Assembly (NCBI RefSeq): GCF_030400225.1
Contig: NZ_VJYB01000001.1
Span: forward strand, 124,001-188,000
From: Lactobacillus sp. UCMA15818
GTDB taxonomy: Bacteria; Bacillota; Bacilli; Lactobacillales; Lactobacillaceae
Direction: 5' to 3'
DNA: 64,000 nt
Part shown: one piece after another, positions 1 through 7,390 of the stretch
How positions within the stretch are numbered: position 1 is the stretch's first letter
Layout of the letters: every line of letters starts with the position of its first letter
Notes under the pieces: model-generated
Told to the model about the DNA's origin: nothing
The model's database searches: none
The model's input: the letters and a program-made list of their open reading frames with translations, nothing else
Translations under genes and position numbers: made by a program

Positions 1-30
1 ATGTATCTTGCAAAAATTGAAATCGTAAGT
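1..30 (+). pseudogene. Short fragment of an Orf21 (FtsK-like) gene
   Basis: The first ~30 bases match, with a few substitutions, the stretch at about 4798-4826 inside the complete orf21 gene (shared core TATCTTGCAAAAA, then GAAATCGTAA). Similarity stops after about base 30. This suggests that a further, broken orf21 copy runs in from the left of the window and ends here, just before the amidohydrolase gene. The match is short, so the call is tentative. Confidence 0.45.
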
Positions 31-92
31 TATGTTTTTTGATTAATAAAGTTCTTTTTATGACACAATAATTTATTTATTCATATTCTTTT

Positions 93-120
93 TTGGAAAA
101 AATGTGTTAGACTTTATACC
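93..120 (+). promoter_or_regulatory. Possible promoter of the amidohydrolase gene
   Basis: TTGGAA (93-98) and TATACC (115-120) are separated by 16 bases, 33 bases upstream of the start codon. Both hexamers deviate from consensus, so this is a weak prediction. Confidence 0.3.
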
Positions 121-152
121 ATGAATTTATTTTTCAGAAATGAGGTTCGAAA

Positions 153-1340
153 ATGAAAACAAAAACTTTTTTCAATTTTAATTTATTTGATGGTTTGCAC
201 AATTCAGTAAAAAAATTTTCTTGGTTTAAGATAGATGAACAAACTGGTAAAATTATTGCTCAAGGTACAACAACTCCTGAAAAAGCTGATCAAATGATTG
301 ATTTACAGCAAAAATACGTTATGCCTGGTTTAATAAATGTTCACACCCATATTAGTGGCGATTCAGACAGTTTTGATGGTAACTTTAATCGTTCAGAAGC
401 AGAAATTGCAGTAGATGCTTATCAAAATTTGCAAACACTGTTGAAATCTGGCGTCACGTATATAAGAGAGTGTGGCTGTGCTTACGACATTGATATAAAA
501 TTGAAAAAATCTCAAAAGGCTGGACGCTTAAACAAGATTCCAAATATGATTACATCTGGTCGGGCTATCAGCATGACGGGAGGTCATGGAGATGGACCAC
601 ATGTTTCATATTTAGCTGATTCACCAGATGAGGTCCGCAAAGCAACCAGAACTGCTTTTCGTAATGGGGCCGACTGCATAAAAGTTATGGCTACCGGTGG
701 AGTAATGTCACCTGGAGACTTCATGAATGATCCACAATTATCGATTGAAGAAATGCAAGCAGCCGTCATTGAAGCTCATCATAAGAGAAAGACCGTCGCT
801 GCACATGCTGAGGGAAATCCCGGAATTAAATACGCTATTTTAGCTGGCGTAGATTCTATTGAACACGGATTTTATGTTAATGACGAAGATATTGATTTGA
901 TGTTAGGTAGGGGCACATACTTGACTCCAACTCTTTTGGCTGAAACTTTAATACCTGAACATGGAAAAAATGTATTGCCTGACTGGGAATTGAAAAAAGC
1001 TGCAGATGCTTTAGAAGATACCTATAAAAATCTTAGTGTGGCTTATAAACGAGGGATAAAGTTTACATGTGGAACAGATGCTGGTAGTCCTTTTAATAGC
1101 TATGATAAAACACCATTTGAATTTGAATTACTAACAAGGTTAGGTATGACGCCTTTTGAAGCTTATCAATGCTCCACAATCAATTCTGCTAAGTTATGCC
1201 AGATTGAAGACGAATATGGTACCTTAGAAAAAGGTAAAATTGCTGATTTCATTGTTTTAGATTCAAACCCATTAACAAATATCAAAGCCGTACAGCAACA
1301 AGATAAACAAGTATTCCAACGTGGAGTTAGACAATTTTAA
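153..1340 (+). CDS. Amidohydrolase family protein (metal-dependent, prolidase/imidazolonepropionase-like)
   Basis: A 395-residue cytosolic hydrolase of the amidohydrolase superfamily, probably cleaving an amide or peptide-like bond; the substrate is not predictable. The metal-site set is complete: HTH at residues 64-66, the probable carboxylated lysine K177 (IKVMATGG), H218 (AAHAE), H238 (EHGF) and D309 (CGTDAG). The start at ATG 153 follows a GAGGTT-type RBS. A terminator hairpin lies just downstream. It stands alone between an orf21 fragment and the orf23-like gene, so it is most likely cargo inserted in the conjugative element. Family assignment is secure; specificity is unknown. Confidence 0.85.
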   Translation: MKTKTFFNFNLFDGLHNSVKKFSWFKIDEQTGKIIAQGTTTPEKADQMIDLQQKYVMPGLINVHTHISGDSDSFDGNFNRSEAEIAVDAYQNLQTLLKSGVTYIRECGCAYDIDIKLKKSQKAGRLNKIPNMITSGRAISMTGGHGDGPHVSYLADSPDEVRKATRTAFRNGADCIKVMATGGVMSPGDFMNDPQLSIEEMQAAVIEAHHKRKTVAAHAEGNPGIKYAILAGVDSIEHGFYVNDEDIDLMLGRGTYLTPTLLAETLIPEHGKNVLPDWELKKAADALEDTYKNLSVAYKRGIKFTCGTDAGSPFNSYDKTPFEFELLTRLGMTPFEAYQCSTINSAKLCQIEDEYGTLEKGKIADFIVLDSNPLTNIKAVQQQDKQVFQRGVRQF

Positions 1341-1368
1341 AAATATTTAATTATAGAAAGAAACATTT

Positions 1369-1398
1369 GCAACTCTATCACAAAGAGTTGTTTTTTTA
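1369..1398 (+). terminator. Rho-independent terminator after the amidohydrolase
   Basis: An inverted repeat CAACTCT...AGAGTTG is followed by a run of seven T. It ends amidohydrolase transcription and lies just ahead of the Orf23-like gene. Confidence 0.65.
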
Positions 1399-1429
1399 TT
1401 ACTCAAAATTTGAAAGGAAGGTATTAAAC

Positions 1430-1741
1430 ATGCCATTAAAATATGTTATTCCAACTATCGAAACTTTCGGCAAATTAACTTTTGAAGGAAAAGATCGTGA
1501 AGTTATTAACGGTCGTTCTCGGATTGCAACAGGACTAGTTTACAACCTCTTGTCAGAAAAACAAGCTGAATTAATCGAGGTTCAAATTCCAGCAAGAGCT
1601 GGATCAAAAATCTTTGAAACTGATACTGAAGTGGAACTGATTAATCCAAAGCTCGAACCAACTGGTCGTTCAACAGGTGACGAAGCAATCGCATCGTGGA
1701 AATTAACGGCCGAAAACATCAAGAAAAAGGGGGACAAGTAG
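1430..1741 (+). CDS. Tn916 Orf23-like protein (DUF961/YdcP family)
   Basis: A 103-residue soluble protein resembling Orf23 of Tn916, the first of a pair of related small proteins (DUF961) encoded ahead of the coupling ATPase in Tn916/ICEBs1 elements. Its biochemical role in transfer is not established. I start it at ATG 1430, after the RBS GAAAGGAAGG, although the frame is open upstream to 1367; the upstream codons overlap the terminator hairpin. The stop is one base before the next start, so it is probably translated with the Orf22-like gene. Confidence 0.75.
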   Translation: MPLKYVIPTIETFGKLTFEGKDREVINGRSRIATGLVYNLLSEKQAELIEVQIPARAGSKIFETDTEVELINPKLEPTGRSTGDEAIASWKLTAENIKKKGDK

Positions 1742-1742
1742 T

Positions 1743-2138
1743 ATGGTTAAGATCTTAAAATTGCGTAATGGTATTGAAATTGATGAAGAAAAATCATTAG
1801 GAAAATTAAAATTTTTGGATAAGAAATCTCCGTCATTGATCTTGGGTGAAGATGGTGAACCAACTGGAGAGATTAAAGATCGGCGTTATGATATTTTGTC
1901 TAAACTGCAACATGATTCCTTTACAGTTGTCTTACCAGCCGAAACGGACGAAAAAGATTTTCCGTTCAATTCAACGGTTAAATTAATCAACCCAGTAGTT
2001 GAAAATTATGCTATCCCAAATGGACGATATGTTGATGCCGGAATTCGAGTAACTGCTGACGATATTATTTTAGACAATAAGGGGGTAGCTAGCAAAGCAG
2101 ACCCAAGTAAATCCACAACAAATCCATTAAAAAAATAA
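1743..2138 (+). CDS. Tn916 Orf22-like protein (DUF961 family)
   Basis: A 131-residue hydrophilic protein, second of the DUF961 pair (Orf23/Orf22 of Tn916). Both members carry a pattern of the type VKLINP...NGRYVDAGI. It has no membrane segment or recognised catalytic motif. Its RBS (AAAGGGGG) lies in the end of the preceding gene, one base of separation, so the two are likely coupled. Its last codons and the spacer before the next gene reappear at about 4477-4509, in front of the complete orf21, as part of a duplicated junction. Confidence 0.72.
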   Translation: MVKILKLRNGIEIDEEKSLGKLKFLDKKSPSLILGEDGEPTGEIKDRRYDILSKLQHDSFTVVLPAETDEKDFPFNSTVKLINPVVENYAIPNGRYVDAGIRVTADDIILDNKGVASKADPSKSTTNPLKK

Positions 2139-2300
2139 GGTGATTTAAATGTTCAAAAATAAAGGAATTCGCATTAGGCGGTTTCATCGGGATATTGTAT
2201 TTATTTACTTATCTGTGATGTCACTGCCTTTTACTTTGCTCTCAATTTCATTTCTCTATCTTGTTTATGTTAGAAGTCCAGATAAACTTATTTGGGCTGC
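2117..2300 (+). repeat. Orf22/orf21 junction duplication, copy A
   Basis: About 184 bases covering the last codons of orf22, the orf21 RBS and the first ~50 codons of orf21. They recur at 4477-4660. The copies differ by a modest number of mostly third-position substitutions and one A in the poly-A run. Identity ends abruptly after ATTTGGGCT in both. The divergence indicates that the duplication is not very recent, or that the copies came from related elements. Confidence 0.85.
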
Positions 2301-2376
2301 TCTAGTGCCCACAAGCTTTACCTTTAGTGACGTTTTAGAAAAAATAAATTTTTCTATTTATTTGGATTATATATGA
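2149..2376 (+). pseudogene. Truncated Orf21 (FtsK/SpoIIIE-type coupling ATPase), N-terminal fragment
   Basis: This frame begins like the complete Orf21 at 4510 (RIRRFHRDIVFIYLSVMS, the basic N-terminus and first membrane segment). After about residue 50 it runs into unrelated sequence and stops at 75 residues. The ATPase domain is missing, so it cannot act as a coupling protein; at most it could give a short membrane peptide. It keeps the AAGGTGA RBS and remains downstream of orf23/orf22. It marks where cargo (MarR/oxidoreductase) separates orf22 from the functional orf21. Confidence 0.85.
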
Positions 2377-2672
2377 TCAACTTAGCTGCTATTGTATTAC
2401 TTGAAGAAGTAGTAGTTAAGTAAGTCGTCTTGCGATGTATCTCTTTTGCCAAAATCTCATCAACCTTTCTAATGACATATTTGAACCCAAAATTCACTAA
2501 TAGAGTTTAGAATGTCTGTTCAAAATTAAGCACTTAAAAATATTCAAGTCTTAGTATTCACATCTACAAATCAAATGAACCAATAAATTAACTAAAAATA
2601 AGCACTTTCTTTATAATTTTAGAGAATTGATATTTATTAACTTAAATTTAAAAATGATAAAATATAAGTTTA
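2377..2672. other. Non-coding scar after truncated orf21
   Basis: About 300 AT-rich bases between the orf21 fragment and the end of the marR gene. I see no credible gene, RNA or transposon end. Stop codons are dense in all frames. It probably consists of recombination debris and the 3' untranslated part of marR. Confidence 0.5.
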
Positions 2673-3131
2673 CTATTTATTTTCAGCTGTTTTAGCTAAG
2701 ATTATTCTATTTAATAATTTTAAACTGGCTAAAATGGTTTCTTGTTGATCATCAGTTATATTATTCAAAGTTTGCTTTATAGTTTCGATTCTAGCCTTCT
2801 TGATTTTATCAGAAAGCATTTCACCAGTAAAACTTAGTTTAATGAAATGGCTTCTACTATCTTCTGTATTCACCGTTGTATTAATAAGCTCAGCACTCTC
2901 TAAACGTTGTACTTGCCTACTAATTGTGGAATGTGGTCTACCTGAAAAACTACTTAGTTTTTGAACCGTAGTGGGTTGTAATTTTGAAATAGCAACAAAT
3001 AAAGGAAACAACTTAAAATCCAGATTTATATTATTGCTTTCAATTAAAAACTTATCATTCTCAGGGCGATTAAAAAAAGTTACCAATTTTAGTGCTTCAA
3101 CATATAATTCCTGTATTTTTTTATTATCCAT
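2673..3131 (-). CDS. MarR family transcriptional regulator
   Basis: A 152-residue winged-helix regulator if started at ATG 3131 (MDNKKIQE); the frame is open to 3194 but that would run across the divergent promoter and its operators. The helix-turn-helix is seen as TVQKLSSFSGRPHSTISRQV and the wing as VNTEDSRSHFIKLS. It is transcribed divergently from the oxidoreductase at 3189. Two TGCA-N3-TGCA palindromes lie in the shared intergenic region, which suggests autoregulation and control of that enzyme. The ligand is unknown. The same palindrome stands in front of the MarR gene at 28445-28864. Confidence 0.85.
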   Translation of the reverse strand: MDNKKIQELYVEALKLVTFFNRPENDKFLIESNNINLDFKLFPLFVAISKLQPTTVQKLSSFSGRPHSTISRQVQRLESAELINTTVNTEDSRSHFIKLSFTGEMLSDKIKKARIETIKQTLNNITDDQQETILASLKLLNRIILAKTAENK

Positions 3132-3154
3132 GTTTTTATTATAAACAAAAAACG

Positions 3155-3165
3155 TGCAAATTGCA
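3155..3165. promoter_or_regulatory. Probable MarR operator O1
   Basis: TGCAAATTGCA sits in a longer near-perfect palindrome (ACGTGC...GCACGT, 3152-3168). It lies between the divergent marR and oxidoreductase genes, overlapping the likely -35 region of the latter. Confidence 0.55.
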
Positions 3166-3175
3166 CGTAATGTGA

Positions 3176-3181
3176 TATAAT
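3176..3181 (+). promoter_or_regulatory. -10 element of the oxidoreductase promoter
   Basis: A perfect TATAAT stands about 10 bases downstream of operator O1 and 8 bases before O2, so a bound regulator would bracket it. No good -35 is present at 16-18 bases (GTGCAA at 3154-3159 is the best). Confidence 0.5.
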
Positions 3182-3188
3182 AATTTAA

Positions 3189-4178
3189 GTGCATTATGCA
3201 TATAAATTGAAAGAGGTGTTTATTATAAAAGCAGCAATTGTTAAAAATAAAGGAATTTTACCTGTAATTGAAGAGATTGAGGTCCCAGTACAATCTACTG
3301 AAGATGAATTAATTCTAACAGTTAAAGCTAGTGCCTTAACTATGGTTGGTAAGTCATCTTCTTTAGGAAGTCATTACTCTAGTCATGATGCTTTTCCAAA
3401 AGTTGCTGGGATAGAGGGTGTGGGAGAAGATATTAGTGGAAATCGGTTCTATTTTATTGGTTCACAAAATCCATATGGTGCTTTAGCAGAACAAACACTT
3501 GTTAACAAAAAACGGACAGTAAAAATTCCAGAAAAATTAGATACAATAACAGCTGCAGCTATTGCTAATCCAGGTATGAGTTCATATGCTGCTCTAGTTT
3601 ATCGTGCAAAAATAACATCAAATGATGTTGTTTTAATTAATGGAGCAACGGGAACTGCTGGCATATTAGCTGTAAAAATGGCTTATGCTTTAGGAGCAAA
3701 AAAAGTTATTGCTATTGGTAGAAATAAAGATGCCTTGGAACGCTCTGGTGCGGATGAATACTTATCGTCATCCGATTATGATAATAACGAGCAAACTCAA
3801 TATTTGGTTGATTTAGGAAAAATTATTGCTGATGTTACGATTGTTTTAGACTATTTATGGGGAAATACTGCCCAACTAATTATGCAAGCAATTTATCAGT
3901 TTAGTAATCACCAATCTGAAATTCGTTACATTCAGATTGGCACACTTGTTTCACCAGAAATAAACGTACCTGGTGCATTACTAAGATCCACCAAACTAAC
4001 TTTAATGGGATCAGGATTAGGTTCAGTAGGTTCAAAGGAATTGCTCTCATCAGCTGAAAGGGTATTTGAATTGGCCGTAATTAATCATTGGCATGTCCCT
4101 AATATTACTTTTAAGTTGGAAGATATCAAAAAGGCTTGGAAGGCTCCAAGTCATCCACGTCCAGTTATAATTATTTAA
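3189..4178 (+). CDS. Zinc-independent medium-chain dehydrogenase/reductase (quinone oxidoreductase-like)
   Basis: An MDR-family oxidoreductase of at most 329 residues that probably reduces quinones, enones or aldehydes with NAD(P)H. The cofactor-binding segment reads INGATGTAGILAVKMAYALGAKKVIAIGR. Zinc-ligand cysteines of classical alcohol dehydrogenases are absent. The start is uncertain: homologous proteins usually begin near KAAIVKNKG (about 3228). An AGAGG RBS (3212-3216) precedes an ATT (3222) or ATA (3225) rather than an ATG, while ATG 3189 lies on the operator and would be nearly leaderless. It is divergent from, and probably controlled by, the MarR gene. It is likely a detoxification cargo gene in the element. 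Confidence 0.78.
   Translation: MHYAYKLKEVFIIKAAIVKNKGILPVIEEIEVPVQSTEDELILTVKASALTMVGKSSSLGSHYSSHDAFPKVAGIEGVGEDISGNRFYFIGSQNPYGALAEQTLVNKKRTVKIPEKLDTITAAAIANPGMSSYAALVYRAKITSNDVVLINGATGTAGILAVKMAYALGAKKVIAIGRNKDALERSGADEYLSSSDYDNNEQTQYLVDLGKIIADVTIVLDYLWGNTAQLIMQAIYQFSNHQSEIRYIQIGTLVSPEINVPGALLRSTKLTLMGSGLGSVGSKELLSSAERVFELAVINHWHVPNITFKLEDIKKAWKAPSHPRPVIII
3190..3200. promoter_or_regulatory. Probable MarR operator O2
   Basis: TGCATTATGCA lies just downstream of the -10 element. Its centre is 35 bases from the centre of O1. The identical 11-mer occurs at 28892-28902 before another marR gene. Confidence 0.55.
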
Positions 4179-4207
4179 TTTTATATATTCAAACTAGGAG
4201 TGAAAAA

Positions 4208-4273
4208 ATGGGAGCGTTGTTAATAAAAAGCTGTTTAAGTGCATTTAGTTTAATCATTTTATTGATATCTTAG
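4208..4273 (+). CDS. Possible 21-residue hydrophobic peptide
   Basis: ATG 4208 follows a good RBS (AGGAG at 4196-4200) and encodes a 21-residue peptide, mostly hydrophobic after KS (ALLIKSCLSAFSLIILLIS). It lies 29 bases after the oxidoreductase stop and could be co-transcribed. There is no homology that I recognise. A chance RBS cannot be excluded. Confidence 0.25.
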   Translation: MGALLIKSCLSAFSLIILLIS

Positions 4274-4476
4274 ACTAGCCAACTAATTTTGAAACATTTT
4301 ACAATATCTGTAGAAATAAACAGGAGACTTGCTAGAATAGCCCTTTTCTCACGGAGTCACTGGGCAATGACACAGTAAAAATTTAAATAACCGCTAGACC
4401 TGTCAAAGTTATGTTCTAACTTTAGAGATACAGCTCAATGAGCGGTTATTTATTTTGCAGTTTTTTGATATACTCA
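4274..4476. other. Non-coding spacer with a long stem-loop
   Basis: No gene is seen. The main structure is an inverted repeat: AATAACCGCT (4386-4395) pairs with AGCGGTTATT (4440-4449), enclosing about 44 bases and followed by TATTTTG. It may terminate the oxidoreductase transcript or be a structured leader ahead of the duplicated orf21 junction. It is not one of the riboswitches I can recognise. Confidence 0.4.
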
Positions 4477-4660
4477 ACAACAAATCCATTAAAAAATAAG
4501 GTGATTTAAATGTTCAAATATAAAGGAATTCGCATTAGGCGGTTTCATCGGGATATCGTATTTATTTACTTATCCGTGATGTCACTGCCCTTTTCTTTAC
4601 TTTCAATTTCATTTCTCTATCTTGTTTATGCTAGAAGTCCAGATAAACTTATTTGGGCTA
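4477..4660 (+). repeat. Orf22/orf21 junction duplication, copy B
   Basis: Second copy of the 184-base unit at 2117-2300. It begins inside the last codons of orf22 (CAACAAATCCATT), which here have no gene body in front. It continues into the complete orf21 gene, so the functional gene belongs to this copy. Confidence 0.85.
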
Positions 4661-5910
4661 CATTAACTGCTGCTATTTTTGTTTTTTGTGGCGCAATTAT
4701 CAGCTTTGCGGTATACAAAAGAAGCGACAATCATAATGGCTTTTTTACTCGAGTAAAACATCGACAATTACTTGCGAGAATGATTATTGATAATAAATTG
4801 TATCTTGCAAAAAATAGAAATCGTAATAATCCTCGACAGAAGATTATCTATTTTCCAAAAGTTTACTATCACTATAAGGAGTTGATTATTACGACTAGAT
4901 TCCCAATGGATCTTCAAAAAAATCAAGATAAGTTTAATCGGATCGGTGAACAGCTTGAACAAGCATTGTTTGCTGATCTTTTTGACATTGTTGATGAAAA
5001 AGGATTTAAGGCATACAAGTTAATCAATGATCCAATTCAAAACAGAATTAACATTACTAACATTAAATCTGTTGGCGTAAAACTAAAACTAATGCATGGT
5101 TTTACGTGGGATTATAATAAGTTCCCACATGCTTTGATTAGTGGTGTTACCGGAGGTGGTAAAACTTATTTTATTCAAGCTCTCTTAAAATTATTTATTG
5201 ATTTAGGTGCTGACTGTTACATCTGTGATCCAAAGATGTCTGATTTATCACAATTGGATCAAGTACCAATTTTAGAAGAAAAGGTCTTTTCAAGTACAGG
5301 ACAAATCAATAAGTGTGTTCGTGAATTCTATGAACAAATGGTTGAACGGCAAAAAGAGTACAAACAGTTATTAAGAAAAACAGGTGAAATCGGCAAAGAT
5401 TATCGCAGTTTTAATATGCAACCGAAGGTCTTATTCTTTGATGAATATGTAGCCCACATGAGTAATTTAGACTTCAAGGAACAAGAAAAAACTCTAGGGT
5501 ACTTGAAACAAATTATTTTATTAGGTAGACAATTAGGATTCTTCTTGATTGCTGGTATGCAAAGACCCGATGCTAAATATTTTGAAGATGGTATGCGGGA
5601 TCAGTTCGGACTAAGAGTTTCTCTAGGTCAAATGTCACGTTCTGGTTACATTATGATGTTTGGTGAATCCGACAAAAACTTCAAAGTTCAAAATGACAAG
5701 GTACGTGGCTGGGGCTACGCTTCCATTGGTGGAGCTTATGTTCGAGCCTTTTTTGCACCCTTTGTACCACCAGAGTTTTCATTTTACAATTATCTACTCA
5801 ACAAAGACGAGCCCTCGCAGCTGAGCGATCAGAGCCGACAGGCGATAGCGGAGCGTGGGCGTGGAACGCCCAGCGAAGCAGCGCGGGCGAAGTCTGGCGT
5901 GAGGAGCTGA
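4510..5910 (+). CDS. Orf21-like FtsK/SpoIIIE coupling ATPase (VirD4-type, ConQ-like)
   Basis: A 466-residue DNA-translocating ATPase that would bring the relaxase-bound strand to the conjugation channel. Two N-terminal membrane segments (about residues 15-60) anchor it. The motor has Walker A GVTGGGKT (212-219) and Walker B VLFFDE (307-312), close to the size of Tn916 Orf21. The last ~35 residues (from DEPSQLSDQS) are polar, read from locally GC-rich sequence that also forms the hairpins of the oriT region; these residues may be there only because the frame runs through oriT. It starts at ATG 4510 after AAGGTGA. A truncated first copy lies at 2149. Confidence 0.9.
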   Translation: MFKYKGIRIRRFHRDIVFIYLSVMSLPFSLLSISFLYLVYARSPDKLIWATLTAAIFVFCGAIISFAVYKRSDNHNGFFTRVKHRQLLARMIIDNKLYLAKNRNRNNPRQKIIYFPKVYYHYKELIITTRFPMDLQKNQDKFNRIGEQLEQALFADLFDIVDEKGFKAYKLINDPIQNRINITNIKSVGVKLKLMHGFTWDYNKFPHALISGVTGGGKTYFIQALLKLFIDLGADCYICDPKMSDLSQLDQVPILEEKVFSSTGQINKCVREFYEQMVERQKEYKQLLRKTGEIGKDYRSFNMQPKVLFFDEYVAHMSNLDFKEQEKTLGYLKQIILLGRQLGFFLIAGMQRPDAKYFEDGMRDQFGLRVSLGQMSRSGYIMMFGESDKNFKVQNDKVRGWGYASIGGAYVRAFFAPFVPPEFSFYNYLLNKDEPSQLSDQSRQAIAERGRGTPSEAARAKSGVRS

Positions 5911-5923
5911 AAGCTCCGAGCGC
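5857..5923. repeat. GC-rich hairpins flanking oriT
   Basis: Two perfect stem-loops occur in a GC-rich patch of an otherwise AT-rich region: GGGCGT-GGA-ACGCCC (5857-5871) and GGAGCT-GAA-AGCTCC (5903-5917). The second can be extended by TGGCG/CGCCA (5895-5923). They overlap the 3' end and stop codon of orf21 and lie just before the oriT core, as expected for binding or extrusion sites of a relaxosome. Confidence 0.6.
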
Positions 5924-5932
5924 CAAGTGTTT

Positions 5933-5956
5933 ACCCCCAATTGCTAACAGGGGGGT
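5933..5956. other. oriT core (ICEBs1/Tn916-type)
   Basis: ACCCCC (5933-5938) and GGGGGGT (5950-5956) form an inverted repeat around AATTGCTAACA. The known ICEBs1 oriT has the same layout, with C-rich and G-rich arms around a GCTAACA segment where the relaxase nicks. Its position between the orf21 and orf20 homologues matches Tn916. It would be the origin of conjugative transfer. Confidence 0.8.
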
Positions 5957-6027
5957 AACAAGGACGAAAACAAGTCAACCAAGGTAACGCTAAATGTTGA
6001 TTTGACAAGGATAACTAAGATTTGCAA

Positions 6028-6058
6028 AACTTCACTACGAAGTCGCAAAAGTGAAGTT
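6028..6058. repeat. Stem-loop in the orf20 leader
   Basis: AACTTCACT and AGTGAAGTT pair around a 13-base loop, 5 bases before the orf20 RBS. It could be a relaxase accessory site, a single-strand origin or a translational control hairpin; the sequence alone does not decide. Confidence 0.4.
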
Positions 6059-6081
6059 CTGTTAAGGAGGTAATATTTTGA

Positions 6082-7287
6082 GTGAAAAAAGTCAAATATG
6101 AATGGTCAAATGAATATGTTAGGAGCCTAAGGCTTCAACAAGGATTAACACAACATCAAGTTGCTAAAGAAATTGGTATTTCAACCAGAGCATATATTAA
6201 TTTTGAACAAGGACGAAGTCAGTTCAGAAAGTCAACACAAGAAAATATTGAATCTTACTTTAAAAATTGTTTAACTCATGAAACCAAAATGGAGGTGATC
6301 ATTGATTATTTAAGAATCCAAATACCCTTGCATGATTTGAATATAGTTTTCAACGATATTTTAAAAATAAATCGCAAAGCTTTTGTCTCAGATGAAATTA
6401 AACGATACGGTTATGTAGGTCGTTATAGTATTGATTTGATTCAGGTTTATCAATCAGTGCCAAACGATAACCGTGGAATTTTGATTGAATTTTCGGGCCA
6501 GGGCTGTCGCCAATTTGAAACTTTTCTCAAACAGCAACAACGAAGTTGGTTCAGCTTTCTCAAGGACTGTTATGCATTTCAAGCAAATGTGACTCGCATT
6601 GATATTGCAGTCAATGATTATAAAGAAGCCTTACCATTGAAAAGACTATTGCATAAAATGGAACGAAAAGAGTATAAATCAAAGTTTAAAACGTGTAGTT
6701 ATCACTGGGGTACTCAAAGAAACGAAATTACCGATAAACTTCAAGCAACTGGACTTAGCTTGTATTTTGGATCAATGCAAAGCGAGTTTTATATGTGCTT
6801 TTATCAAAAAAATTATGAGATTGCCAAAAAGAAGCACCTAAAAGTGCAAGAAGTTCCTGTCAAGAATCGCTATGAACTGCGTTTTAGTTCAGATAAAGCT
6901 GATCAAGCAGTTAAACAATTAATCGACGTTGAAGATCCGATTAATATTTGCGATTTAATTTTTGGCTATATGAGTGAGTATGTTACTTTTTTGCGTCCAA
7001 TAAAGAATAAGCCAAGAAAAAAATGGGAAATTTACCCGGCTTGGTCATTGTTTCTGGGAGATATCTCAACTTTAAAGTTTGTTACTGATCCTAAAGAATT
7101 ATCCTTTGAGAAAACTAAAACATGGTTACAAAATCAAGTTATGCCAACTTTAAAAGCTTTTAAAATAATTGATGATACTTTTCAAACAGAAGAAATTGAG
7201 TCAATGTTAGCACAAGCCCACTTAGGTGAGCGACATAAAAAAATGATTCAAAGTGTGATTGATCCAAATTATTCTGTTACCGACTAA
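6082..7287 (+). CDS. Orf20-like relaxase / replication initiator with N-terminal HTH (NicK family)
   Basis: A 401-residue relaxase of the Rep_trans family that would nick oriT and carry the strand during transfer and rolling-circle replication. Residues about 10-60 are an XRE-type helix-turn-helix (LRLQQGLTQHQVAKEIGIST). The nickase domain follows, with the metal-binding type motif RIDIAVNDY at 172-180. The start is GTG 6082 after AAGGAGG (6064-6070). The gene follows directly on oriT, as in Tn916 and ICEBs1. The HTH may help recognise oriT or autoregulate. It looks full length. Confidence 0.9.
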   Translation: MKKVKYEWSNEYVRSLRLQQGLTQHQVAKEIGISTRAYINFEQGRSQFRKSTQENIESYFKNCLTHETKMEVIIDYLRIQIPLHDLNIVFNDILKINRKAFVSDEIKRYGYVGRYSIDLIQVYQSVPNDNRGILIEFSGQGCRQFETFLKQQQRSWFSFLKDCYAFQANVTRIDIAVNDYKEALPLKRLLHKMERKEYKSKFKTCSYHWGTQRNEITDKLQATGLSLYFGSMQSEFYMCFYQKNYEIAKKKHLKVQEVPVKNRYELRFSSDKADQAVKQLIDVEDPINICDLIFGYMSEYVTFLRPIKNKPRKKWEIYPAWSLFLGDISTLKFVTDPKELSFEKTKTWLQNQVMPTLKAFKIIDDTFQTEEIESMLAQAHLGERHKKMIQSVIDPNYSVTD

Positions 7288-7390
7288 TCAAGAAACTTAA
7301 AACTCTCTAAAATATTTTGTATCTATATTTTCTTTTAAACACATTAACTTTGTATTAAGATAAACATATAAAATAAAAGAGGGTAATTTT

